Source of the DNA: DATEVL01 sp964448245
GTDB taxonomy: Bacteria > Chloroflexota > Anaerolineae > Anaerolineales > E44-bin32
Reading direction: 5' to 3'
DNA length: 27,180 nt
Assembly (NCBI GenBank): GCA_964448245.1
Contig: CAYUWF010000021.1
Span: forward strand, 1-27,180
The position numbers and the translations under genes were made by a program. The notes below the pieces were generated by a model that worked only from the letters and a program-made list of their open reading frames with translations, was not told the DNA's origin and searched no databases. This document shows positions 7,322 to 13,500 of this stretch, piece after piece. Each line of letters starts with the position of its first letter. Positions within the stretch are counted from its first letter, which is position 1.

Positions 7322-8182
7322 GTGAAGCGCTTCACCCTGGCGCTGGCGCAAATCGACACCCACCTGGGCGATGTCGCCGCCAACCTCGAGAATCATCTCG
7401 ACACGATTGCCCGGGCCCGGCGTCGCGGCGCCGAACTGGTCGTCTTCCCCGAGCTGTCGCTCACCGGATACATGCTGCAGGATCTGGCGGACGAGGTCGC
7501 CTTGGAACCGACGGCGGCCGATCCGACCTTCCGGCGTCTGCTGGCCGCCAGCCGCGGCGTCGACCTGGTGCTCAGCTTCGTCGAGCGCGACGCGCGCCAC
7601 CGGCACTTCATCTCGGCCGCCTACCTCTCCGGCGGCGAGGTGGCCCACCTCCATCGCAAGGTTTTCTTGCCGACCTATGGCTTGTTTCAAGATGGGCGCT
7701 TCTTTGATCGCGGCGTCTCGTTCCGCGCCTTCGATACGCGCTTCGGCCGGTTCGGCCTGCTGATCTGCGAGGACTTCTGGCACGTCTCGTCCCCCTATCT
7801 GCTGTGGCTGGACGGCGCCGAGCTGCTGCTGCTCGTCTCGGCCTCCCCCGGCCGCGGGCTGAACGCCGACGGACGACTGCAGTCGGCGCGCTGGGTCGAA
7901 ACGATCACGCAGACCTACGCCAGCCTGTTCACGGTATACGTCGCGCAGACGAACCGCGTCGGCTTCGAAGACGGCTTGTGCTATTGGGGCGGCGCGGCCA
8001 TCATCGCGCCCGACGGCCGAACCCTGGCCCAGGGGCCGGACTTCGAAGAGGCGCTGGTCGTCGCTGAGATCGACCCCGATCGGATTCGCCGTGCCCGGCT
8101 GGCGCTGCCGCTGCTGCGCGACGAGCAGCCGGAACTGCTGCAGCGCGGGCTGGCGCGATTGCTGGGAGAGCCGCCGCCATGA
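7322..8182 (+). CDS. Nitrilase-superfamily amidohydrolase; probable glutaminase subunit for NAD synthetase
   Basis: 286-aa carbon-nitrogen hydrolase domain. The catalytic triad is visible: E44 (VVFPELSLTGY), K113 (HLHRKVFLPTYG) and C149 (GLLICEDFWH). The GY after the Glu motif and the FLPTYGLFQDGRFFDRG stretch are typical of the glutaminase domain of glutamine-dependent NAD+ synthetases, which frees ammonia from glutamine. The GTG start at 7322 lies 3 bp after the lgt-like stop. The stop codon overlaps the start of nadE (ATGA), implying coupled translation and a two-subunit enzyme instead of the usual single fused chain of ~550-680 aa. The glutaminase role is inferred from residues plus context; another amide substrate is possible. 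Confidence 0.88.
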   Translation: MKRFTLALAQIDTHLGDVAANLENHLDTIARARRRGAELVVFPELSLTGYMLQDLADEVALEPTAADPTFRRLLAASRGVDLVLSFVERDARHRHFISAAYLSGGEVAHLHRKVFLPTYGLFQDGRFFDRGVSFRAFDTRFGRFGLLICEDFWHVSSPYLLWLDGAELLLLVSASPGRGLNADGRLQSARWVETITQTYASLFTVYVAQTNRVGFEDGLCYWGGAAIIAPDGRTLAQGPDFEEALVVAEIDPDRIRRARLALPLLRDEQPELLQRGLARLLGEPPP

Positions 8183-9012
8183 ACGATCTCTCCGCCTCGC
8201 TCGAGATCGACACGGGACTGGCCCGCCGCATCCTGACCGGCTTCCTGCGCCACGAGACGAAGCGCGCCGGTTTCGCGCGGGGCGTGGTCGGCGTCTCGGG
8301 CGGCCTCGATTCCGCCCTGACTTGCTTTCTGGCGGCCGAAGCGCTTGGCCCGAAAAACGTCCTGGCCGTCCGCCTGCCGCACGCCGGATCCTCGCCGGAT
8401 TCGTTGGACGACGCGGTCGAGGTCATCCGTCTGACCGGTGTGCGCGAGCACACCGTCTCGATCACCGAGATGGCGGCGCCCTTGCTGGCGACCATCCCGG
8501 CCGCCGACCGGATCCGCCGCGGCAACGTCCTGGCGCGGCTGCGGATGATCGTCCTCTACGACCAATCGGCGGCGTTCGAGGGCCTCGTCCTCGGCACCGG
8601 CAACAAGACCGAGATCCTGCTCGGCTACACCACGCTCTTCGGCGACTCGGCCTGTGCCCTCAATCCCCTCGGCGACCTGTACAAGACTCAGGTGCGCCAG
8701 CTCGCCGCCGCCGTGGGCGTTCCGGCGCGCATCTTGGCCAAGCCCCCTTCGGCCGATCTGTGGCCCGGCCAGACCGATGAGGGCGAGCTCGGGGTGACCT
8801 ATGCCGAGGTCGACCGGCTGCTCTACCTGCTCGTCGATGAGCGGCTGTCCGCGGCGGGCTGCGTTGAGGCCGGCTTCAAGCCGGCCATGGTCCGCAAGGT
8901 CATCGAGCGGATTCGGCGCAACCAGTACAAGCGCATACCGCCGGTCATCGCCAAACTCAGCCAGCGCACGGTCGGCTACGATTTTCTCTACTTGCGCGAC
9001 GAGGGGAGCTGA
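8179..9012 (+). CDS. nadE: NAD+ synthetase (ATP-dependent synthetase subunit)
   Basis: Converts nicotinic acid adenine dinucleotide to NAD+ using ATP and ammonia (or ammonia from glutamine supplied by the upstream subunit), the last step of NAD synthesis. The protein has 277 aa. The PP-loop SGGLDS is at residues 40-45. VLGTGNKTEILLGYTTLFGD followed by NPLGDLYKTQV is the conserved NadE core. KPPSADLWPGQTDEGELG forms the substrate loop, and RRNQYKRIPP is the C-terminal conserved basic segment. Length and motifs match the stand-alone NH3-dependent form. It overlaps the nitrilase gene by 4 bp (ATGA), and the transporter remnant begins 18 bp downstream. Confidence 0.95.
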   Translation: MNDLSASLEIDTGLARRILTGFLRHETKRAGFARGVVGVSGGLDSALTCFLAAEALGPKNVLAVRLPHAGSSPDSLDDAVEVIRLTGVREHTVSITEMAAPLLATIPAADRIRRGNVLARLRMIVLYDQSAAFEGLVLGTGNKTEILLGYTTLFGDSACALNPLGDLYKTQVRQLAAAVGVPARILAKPPSADLWPGQTDEGELGVTYAEVDRLLYLLVDERLSAAGCVEAGFKPAMVRKVIERIRRNQYKRIPPVIAKLSQRTVGYDFLYLRDEGS

Positions 9013-9029
9013 GGCCCGCCGCGCCCTCC

Positions 9030-10272
9030 GTGCCAGACCGGTTCCCGTGGCCGCGCTTCCCTCCTGCGCTCCGTCATCGTCGCTACCGTCTGCTCTGGCT
9101 CGGCCTGATCATCTCGGTCGCCGGGACGCAGATGCATACCGCCGCCATCCTGTGGCACGTCAATCAAACTCAACCCGCAGCCGATCGCGCTCGGGGCAGT
9201 CGGGCTGGCGCGCATCCTGCCCTTCCTGCTCTTCTCGCTAGTGGCCGGCGTCGCCGCCGACGTGTGGAACCGACGGCGGCTGCTCTTCATCACCGAGTCG
9301 GCGTTGGCGCTGCTGGCCCTGACCCTGGCCTGGGCGACGCTGGAGGGGAACGACACCCTGGCGCTGATTTACGGCATGGTCGCCCTGACCGGCGCTATTG
9401 CCACCTTCGATCTCCCGGCGCGGCAGTCGTTGATCCCCAACCTGGTCCCCGCGGAAGACCTGACGAACGCCTTCAGCCTGAACGCCATCGCCTTCCAGGT
9501 GGGCGCGATCGCCGGCCCGGCGCTGACCGGCGTGGTGCTGGCGACCGTGGGAAATCGCTTACTGCTACCTGGTCAACGCGCTCTCATACCTGGCCGTGGC
9601 CCTGGTCCTGATGGGCCCCGTCCACCAGGAGCGGGTCTTTCGCCCCGAAGGCGGTCTCGGACCGCGGGCGCTGGTGGGCGCGGTGCGCGAAGGACTGCGG
9701 TTCGTCCTCGGCCAGCGCCTGATCTTCTCGAGGATGCTGCTCGACTTCTTCGCCACGTTCTTCTCGTCGGCCACCGCGCTGATGCCGATCTTCGCCCGCC
9801 AGAGGTGGGCGCCGTCGGCTACGGCTGGCTGATCGGCGCGCCGGCGATCGGCGCGCTGGGGACGGCGCTGGTGTTGTCGACCAGCGGGCCGATCCGCAAC
9901 CAGGGTCGCCTCTTGCTGGCGACGATCGTCTACGGCTTGTCGCGCTCCTTCGCGCTGACCTTCGCCGCCCTCATCGCCACCGGCGTCACCGACTCCATCA
10001 GCACCATCATCCGCAACACCATCCGCCAGCTGCGCACCCCGGACGCCTTGCGCGGGCGCATGACGAGCGTTAGCCAGATCTTCTTCCTGGGCGGGCCGCA
10101 GCTCGGCGAGCTGGAGGCGGGGATCGTGGCGCAGATCTGGGGGCCGGTGGTGGCCGTCGTCAGCGGAGGGATCGGCTGCCTGATCGCCGTCGCCTGGACC
10201 CGCTCGCGCTACCCTGAGATCGAGCGCTACCGCGGCGACGAGGCGCTGCCGGCGGCGGCCGCGATTGGATAG
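9030..10272 (+). pseudogene. MFS transporter (EntS/MFS_3-like), disrupted by three frameshifts
   Basis: Major-facilitator efflux-type permease that can be read only by switching frames. The GTG at 9030 opens PALRHRRYRLLWLGLIIS, reaching AILWHVNQ near 9165. Coding then moves to the next frame (IALGAVGLARILPFLLFSL, then VAGVAADVWNRRRLL, the MFS motif A), reaching GVVLATVG near 9548. It shifts again (WEIAYCYLVNALSYLAVALV, then LMPIFARQ) until about 9808, then returns (VGAVGYGWLIGAPAIGALG to the stop at 10272). Spliced together this makes ~413 residues with about 12 helices, the full family length, with no premature stop inside segments. The intact neighbours suggest either a recent pseudogene or local sequencing/assembly indels. 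It would be the last gene of the lgt-like/nadE run. Confidence 0.85.
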
Positions 10273-10295
10273 CTCTTCCAGATACCGTTCGTCGA

Positions 10296-10500
10296 CGTCA
10301 CCCCCTACCCCCTCTCCGCGGCGCAACCAAATCCTCGGTGAGGCTGGCTGGCGGAGAGGGGGGAAAGAGGTTGAAGGAGGTGCGGGGGTCGCTCTGCGAC
10401 CCCCGCACCTCCTTCAGAAAACCTCCCCCTCCCCCGGCGAGCATTCCCGGACAGCGTCGGCCGTCGAAGCCGCGGGAGGGGGTCAGGGGGTTGGGGGTCC
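10296..10500 (-). repeat. Composite three-hairpin intergenic repeat, copy A (MITE/REP-like)
   Basis: This fills most of the 303-bp gap between the transporter remnant and the next operon. Three hairpins lie in a row: 10308-10319 with 10351-10362 (12 bp, CCCCCTCTCCGC); 10372-10392 with 10396-10416 (21 bp perfect, 3-nt loop); 10425-10433 with 10474-10482 (9 bp, CCCCCTCCC). Read on the minus strand the order and consensus match copy B at 13211-13404, including the end GCGGAGAGGGGG followed by GGGGGTGA. Loops differ while stems are kept. No protein-coding signal is seen here. Confidence 0.75.
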
Positions 10501-10525
10501 TCCTCCGACCTCAGCCGGTCCCGCG

Positions 10526-10554
10526 TTGACCCCCCGCCCCCCACGGTGTAGAGT
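10526..10554 (+). promoter_or_regulatory. Sigma70-type promoter of the four-gene operon
   Basis: TTGACC (10526-10531), a 17-bp spacer and TAGAGT (10549-10554) give a -35 of 5/6 and a -10 of 4/6. Transcription would start near 10561, 15 bases before the GTG at 10576, with GGGGGGA at 10564-10570 as the ribosome site. Confidence 0.65.
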
Positions 10555-10575
10555 CGGACCGCCGGGGGGAACACC

Positions 10576-11475
10576 GTGAAGCGTGCCGTCAGCATCAGCC
10601 TCGGATCCTCCAGACGCGACAAGACCGTCGAGATCAACCTACTCGGACAGCAGGTGCGCGTCGAGCGCATCGGCACCGACGGGGACATGGACAAGGCGGC
10701 CGAACTGTTCGGCCGATTGGACGGCCAGGTCGATGCCTTCGGCGTCGGCGGGGCCGACCTGGCCGTGGTCGTCGACGGCAAGGTCTATCCACTGTACTCG
10801 GTGCGCCCGATGGTCCGCCTGATCCGGCAGACGCCGGTCGTCGACGGGGCCGGGCTGAAGAACACCCTCGAGTCGGGGTTGGCCCAGTTCCTTGAACAAC
10901 GGCTGCCGAGACGCATCCCGATCAAGCGCGCGCTGATCACGGCCGGCGCCGACCGCTGGGGCATGACGACGTCTTTCACCGCCGCCGGGTATGAGTGCCT
11001 CTTCGGCGACTTGATGTTCGGCCTGGGCCTGCCGATCGCCCTGCACTCGGTGCCGGCCATCAAGCGCCTGGCGGCGCTGGTCATGCCGATCGCCGGCCGC
11101 CTGCCCTTCGACTGGGTCTACCCGACGGGGGAGAAACAGGAGCAGCGGCGGCCGAAGTGGGAAGCCAGCTACGCCTGGGCCAGCGTCATCGCCGGCGACG
11201 TGCATTACATCAAGCGCCATATGCCGTCTTTCCTGACCGGCAAGATTATCGTGACCAACACGACCACCGCCGAAGACGTCGAGCTCTTTCGGCGCGCCGG
11301 CGTCGCCCATCTCGTCACCTCGACGCCGCGCTTCGAAGGACGCAGCTTCGGAACCAACATGATAGAGGCCGCCCTGGTGGCCGTCGCCGGGCGTGGCCGC
11401 GCCCTGACCACCAGCGAACTGGCCGAGCTCGTCGACAGCATCCATATGGAGCCGCAGCTCCAGACGCTGAATTGA
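10576..11475 (+). CDS. Conserved protein of the family annotated 'quinate 5-dehydrogenase' (function uncertain)
   Basis: 299-aa soluble protein matching a conserved family in Chloroflexota, Firmicutes and relatives that databases often label quinate 5-dehydrogenase. Family motifs seen in order: VSISLGSSRRDK, GTDGDMDKA, VDAFGVGGADL, TPVVDGAGLKNTLE, GADRWGM, FGDLMFGLGLPI, VYPTGEKQEQRRPKWE, AGDVHYIKRHMP, GKIIVTNTTTAEDV, LVTSTPRFEGRSFGTNMIEA. I see no clear Rossmann GxGxxG and no shikimate-dehydrogenase motif, so the database name should be treated as unproven. The GTG start at 10576 has GGGGGGA upstream and begins VKRAVSISLGSS, as in relatives. It is first in the operon; its TGA overlaps the TTG start of the next gene. 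Confidence 0.8.
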   Translation: MKRAVSISLGSSRRDKTVEINLLGQQVRVERIGTDGDMDKAAELFGRLDGQVDAFGVGGADLAVVVDGKVYPLYSVRPMVRLIRQTPVVDGAGLKNTLESGLAQFLEQRLPRRIPIKRALITAGADRWGMTTSFTAAGYECLFGDLMFGLGLPIALHSVPAIKRLAALVMPIAGRLPFDWVYPTGEKQEQRRPKWEASYAWASVIAGDVHYIKRHMPSFLTGKIIVTNTTTAEDVELFRRAGVAHLVTSTPRFEGRSFGTNMIEAALVAVAGRGRALTTSELAELVDSIHMEPQLQTLN

Positions 11476-11876
11476 GCGCCCAAACTTCGCGCGCTGCCTG
11501 GCGGTCCTCGTTCGCCCTAGAGGTCTACGCCATCGTGCGGCGCATCCCGCGTGGCCGCGTCATGACCTACGGCTCGATCGCCGCCCACATCGCCGCTCCC
11601 GTCGGGGTCGATTGGCTGGCCTACCGGCGCATCCGCGCCCGCTGGGTGGGCTATGCCATGGCAGCGGCAGCGGAGGAGATCCCCTGGCAGCGCGTCATCA
11701 ACGCCCTGGGCCGCATCAGCCCCCGCCCGGGTTTTGGCGCCGTGTGGCAACGGGCGCAACTCGTCCGGGAGGGGGTTAGCTTCTCGCGCCAGGGCCGGAT
11801 CGACTTGGATAGATACGGATGGTCCCCGCGCCGGGACCCGGCCGGCGCCCGATCCCGATGGAGGCCCCCCGCGTGA
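11472..11876 (+). CDS. Alkyltransferase-like (ATL) DNA-damage protein, MGMT fold without the acceptor cysteine
   Basis: 134-aa protein of the methylated-DNA methyltransferase fold. FALEVYAIVRRIPRGRVMTYGSIAA is the MGMT DNA-binding N-terminal helix pair, RARWVGYAMAAA holds the arginine-finger helix, and IPWQRVINALGRIS replaces the MGMT active site PCHRV with PWQRV (W72 at the cysteine position). ATL proteins with this change bind O6-alkylguanine without removing the alkyl group and flag it for nucleotide excision repair. The TTG at 11472 is used because it overlaps the preceding TGA (TTGA) and no ATG or GTG precedes the conserved region. Its TGA overlaps the ATG of the next gene (TGATG). Confidence 0.9.
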   Translation: MSAQTSRAAWRSSFALEVYAIVRRIPRGRVMTYGSIAAHIAAPVGVDWLAYRRIRARWVGYAMAAAAEEIPWQRVINALGRISPRPGFGAVWQRAQLVREGVSFSRQGRIDLDRYGWSPRRDPAGARSRWRPPA

Positions 11877-12655
11877 TGCAGGCCCTGCTGATGTGCGGCT
11901 CGGTGCCCGATCCTCGCGACCCCCTCTTCCCGGAGACGCGCGGCGGGCCGAAGGCCTTGCTCGATGTCGCCGGCAAACCCATGGCGCAGTGGGTGCTGGA
12001 TGCTCTGAGCGCCTCACGCAGCGTCGAAGGCGTCATCATCATCGGACTCGGCCCGGAGAGCGGATTGAAGACGGCCAAGCCGGTGTCTTATCTGCCGGAT
12101 CAAGGCGGAGCTGTCCCCAACGCAGTGGCCGGGGTCGAGGGCGCCCTAGCACGGCAGCCGACGACGACGCACGTACTGCTCACCGCGTGCGATGTCCCGG
12201 CGGTGACGGCCGAGATGATCGACTGGAGGGTCGGCATCGGCCTGGAGGCCGGCGCCGACTTCGACTACCTGGCGATCGAACGCGGCGTGATGGAGGCGCG
12301 CTTCCCCGGCTCCCGCCGCACCTACACGCCGCTGCGCGGGACGCAGGTGTGCGGGGGCGACATCAACATGGCCCATGTGCGCCTGGCCAAGAATGCCGCG
12401 CTGGTGGAGCGGCTGGCTGCGGCCCGCAAGAGCCCGCTGCGCGTGGCGTCCCTCATCGGCTGGAACGTGCTGCTGCTCTTCCTTCTTCGTCGCTTGACGA
12501 TCGAGCGCAGCGAGGAGCTGGTCAGTCGTAACCTCGGGATCGTCACGCGGCTCCACCTGTGCCCCTACGCCGAGCTCGGGATGGACATCGACAAGCCGCA
12601 GCAGTTGGAGATCCTGCGGGCGGACCTGGCGCAGCGCCGCGCGGCGGGCGCCTGA
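11876..12655 (+). CDS. MobA-like nucleotidyltransferase family protein
   Basis: 259-aa NTP_transf_3 (GT-A fold) protein that would transfer a nucleotidyl group to an unknown phosphate acceptor. The loop ETRGGPKALLDVAGKPMAQWVL is the degenerate NTP-binding GGxxxRxGxxK region with the family's GPKALL. LTACDVPAVTAEMIDW carries the metal-binding Asp. MEARFPGSRRTYTPL, QVCGGDINMAHVR and CPYAELGMDIDKPQQLEILR are signature stretches of an uncharacterised subfamily common in Chloroflexota. The ATG at 11876 is chosen because it overlaps the ATL stop and starts directly at the first strand (MQALLMCGSVP); in-frame GTG 11873 and ATG 11858 are alternatives. Its TGA overlaps the PAP2 start, so a phosphorylated substrate passed between the two enzymes is plausible but inferred. 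Confidence 0.85.
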   Translation: MQALLMCGSVPDPRDPLFPETRGGPKALLDVAGKPMAQWVLDALSASRSVEGVIIIGLGPESGLKTAKPVSYLPDQGGAVPNAVAGVEGALARQPTTTHVLLTACDVPAVTAEMIDWRVGIGLEAGADFDYLAIERGVMEARFPGSRRTYTPLRGTQVCGGDINMAHVRLAKNAALVERLAAARKSPLRVASLIGWNVLLLFLLRRLTIERSEELVSRNLGIVTRLHLCPYAELGMDIDKPQQLEILRADLAQRRAAGA

Positions 12656-13164
12656 TGGGCCGCCTGCTCGAGGTCGACAACCGCTGGACGGACGCTCTGC
12701 GGCTGCGTCCAGAACAGCGCCGGCTGCGCCTGGTGGCGGCGGTCCTGGCCCATTCCGGCGACTCCTGGTTCTGGGGCGCCGGGTTGGTCCTGCTGATCTG
12801 GCGCGGCGACCCCGCCCAGCAGGCCTGGGCGCTGCAGCTCTTGCTCGCCATCGCCGGCCTAGCGGCCGTCGTCCTGGCGATCAAGTTCCTCATCCGCCGA
12901 CGGCGGCCGGAAGGCGAGTGGGGATCGCTCTACCGGATGACCGATCCGCACTCGTTCCCCTCGGGGCACGCTGCCCGGGCGTTCCTGATCGCCGCCCTGG
13001 TGGCGGTGTGGGGGCCGTCCTGGCTGGCGCCGATCGTCCTCGTCTGGGCGCCGCTGGTGGCGCTGGCCCGCGTGGCGATGGGACTGCACTATCTGTCCGA
13101 CATCATCGGTGGCGCCGTCCTCGGGCTGGCAGCGGCGCTGGTGGCGGTTCAGGTCGTCGGGTAA
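12655..13164 (+). CDS. PAP2-superfamily membrane phosphatase
   Basis: 169-aa integral-membrane phosphatase of the phosphatidic acid phosphatase type 2 family, acting on a lipid or isoprenoid (di)phosphate. The three PAP2 motifs are present: KFLIRRRRP (KX6RP), SFPSGHA (PSGH with the catalytic histidine) and ARVAMGLHYLSD (SRX5HX3D with the first Ser replaced by Ala). About four to five membrane helices surround them. The ATG at 12655 overlaps the nucleotidyltransferase TGA (TGATG) and begins MGRLLEVDNRWTDAL, a normal family N-terminus. It is the last gene of the operon; repeat copy B follows after ~45 bp. The substrate is unknown; undecaprenyl or CDP-alcohol-derived lipid phosphates are candidates. 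Confidence 0.92.
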   Translation: MGRLLEVDNRWTDALRLRPEQRRLRLVAAVLAHSGDSWFWGAGLVLLIWRGDPAQQAWALQLLLAIAGLAAVVLAIKFLIRRRRPEGEWGSLYRMTDPHSFPSGHAARAFLIAALVAVWGPSWLAPIVLVWAPLVALARVAMGLHYLSDIIGGAVLGLAAALVAVQVVG

Positions 13165-13210
13165 GCTCCGCGGCAGCTCCGACACGCCCCTTCGCAAAGA
13201 GGCGGCAAAG

Positions 13211-13404
13211 ACCCCCACCCCTGCCCCTCCCCCTTCGCACTGCGTACACTGCTCCCACAGGTTTCAGGCCAAGGGGGAGGGAATGAACCCTGGAGGGAGG
13301 GGGGCGAAGCCCCCCTTCCTCCAGCTGTTTCGTCCCCCCTCTCCGCCACGCTCCCATCGACGACCGGGACGCTCTCGGCGGAGAGGGGGAAAGGGGGTGA
13401 GGCG
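13211..13404 (+). repeat. Composite three-hairpin intergenic repeat, copy B (MITE/REP-like)
   Basis: This occupies most of the 336-bp gap (13165-13500) after the PAP2 gene. Hairpins: 13225-13235 with 13271-13281 (11 bp, CCCTCCCCCTT); 13290-13305 with 13309-13324 (16 bp, one mismatch, GAA loop); 13335-13347 with 13377-13389 (13 bp, CCCCCTCTCCGCC). The order and stem sequences match copy A read in reverse, ending GCGGAGAGGGGG, AAA, GGGGGTGAGG. No coding signal is seen. The remainder of the gap (13405-13440) has no recognisable feature before the terminator. Confidence 0.75.
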
Positions 13405-13440
13405 GAATGTCGGGTTCGAATCTTGGTGCCCCTGTCGTTT

Positions 13441-13473
13441 AAGGGAAAACAAGAAGGCGGCCTGGCGGCCGCC
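13441..13473 (-). terminator. Rho-independent terminator of the LCP gene
   Basis: Read on the minus strand, a 7-bp GC stem (13467-13473 pairing with 13456-13462, GGCGGCC with loop GCCA) is followed at once by TTCTTGTTTTCCC (13455-13443). It starts 28 bp after the LCP stop codon at 13501, the right place and orientation for an intrinsic terminator. Confidence 0.75.
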
Positions 13474-13500
13474 CTCGCATGGCGTTGGCTTCTTGGGGTC

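Noticed and set aside
6491..7783. 1.3-kb upstream extension of the minus-strand GNAT-like frame (up to 814 codons)
   Set aside because: The extension is antisense to the lgt-like and nitrilase genes, is Gln/Arg/Gly-rich without domains, and the promoter plus family N-terminus place the start at 6490.
9030..10272. Programmed frameshifting in the MFS gene
   Set aside because: Three shifts in one gene, with no slippery heptamer or downstream stimulator seen at the sites, make decay or assembly error far more likely.
13405..13436. GGGTTCGAATC resembling a tRNA T-loop before the LCP terminator
   Set aside because: The surrounding 5-bp stem needs three wobble pairs, and no acceptor, D or anticodon arm can be placed upstream (that DNA is the repeat hairpin), so it is not a tRNA gene and too little for a tRNA remnant.
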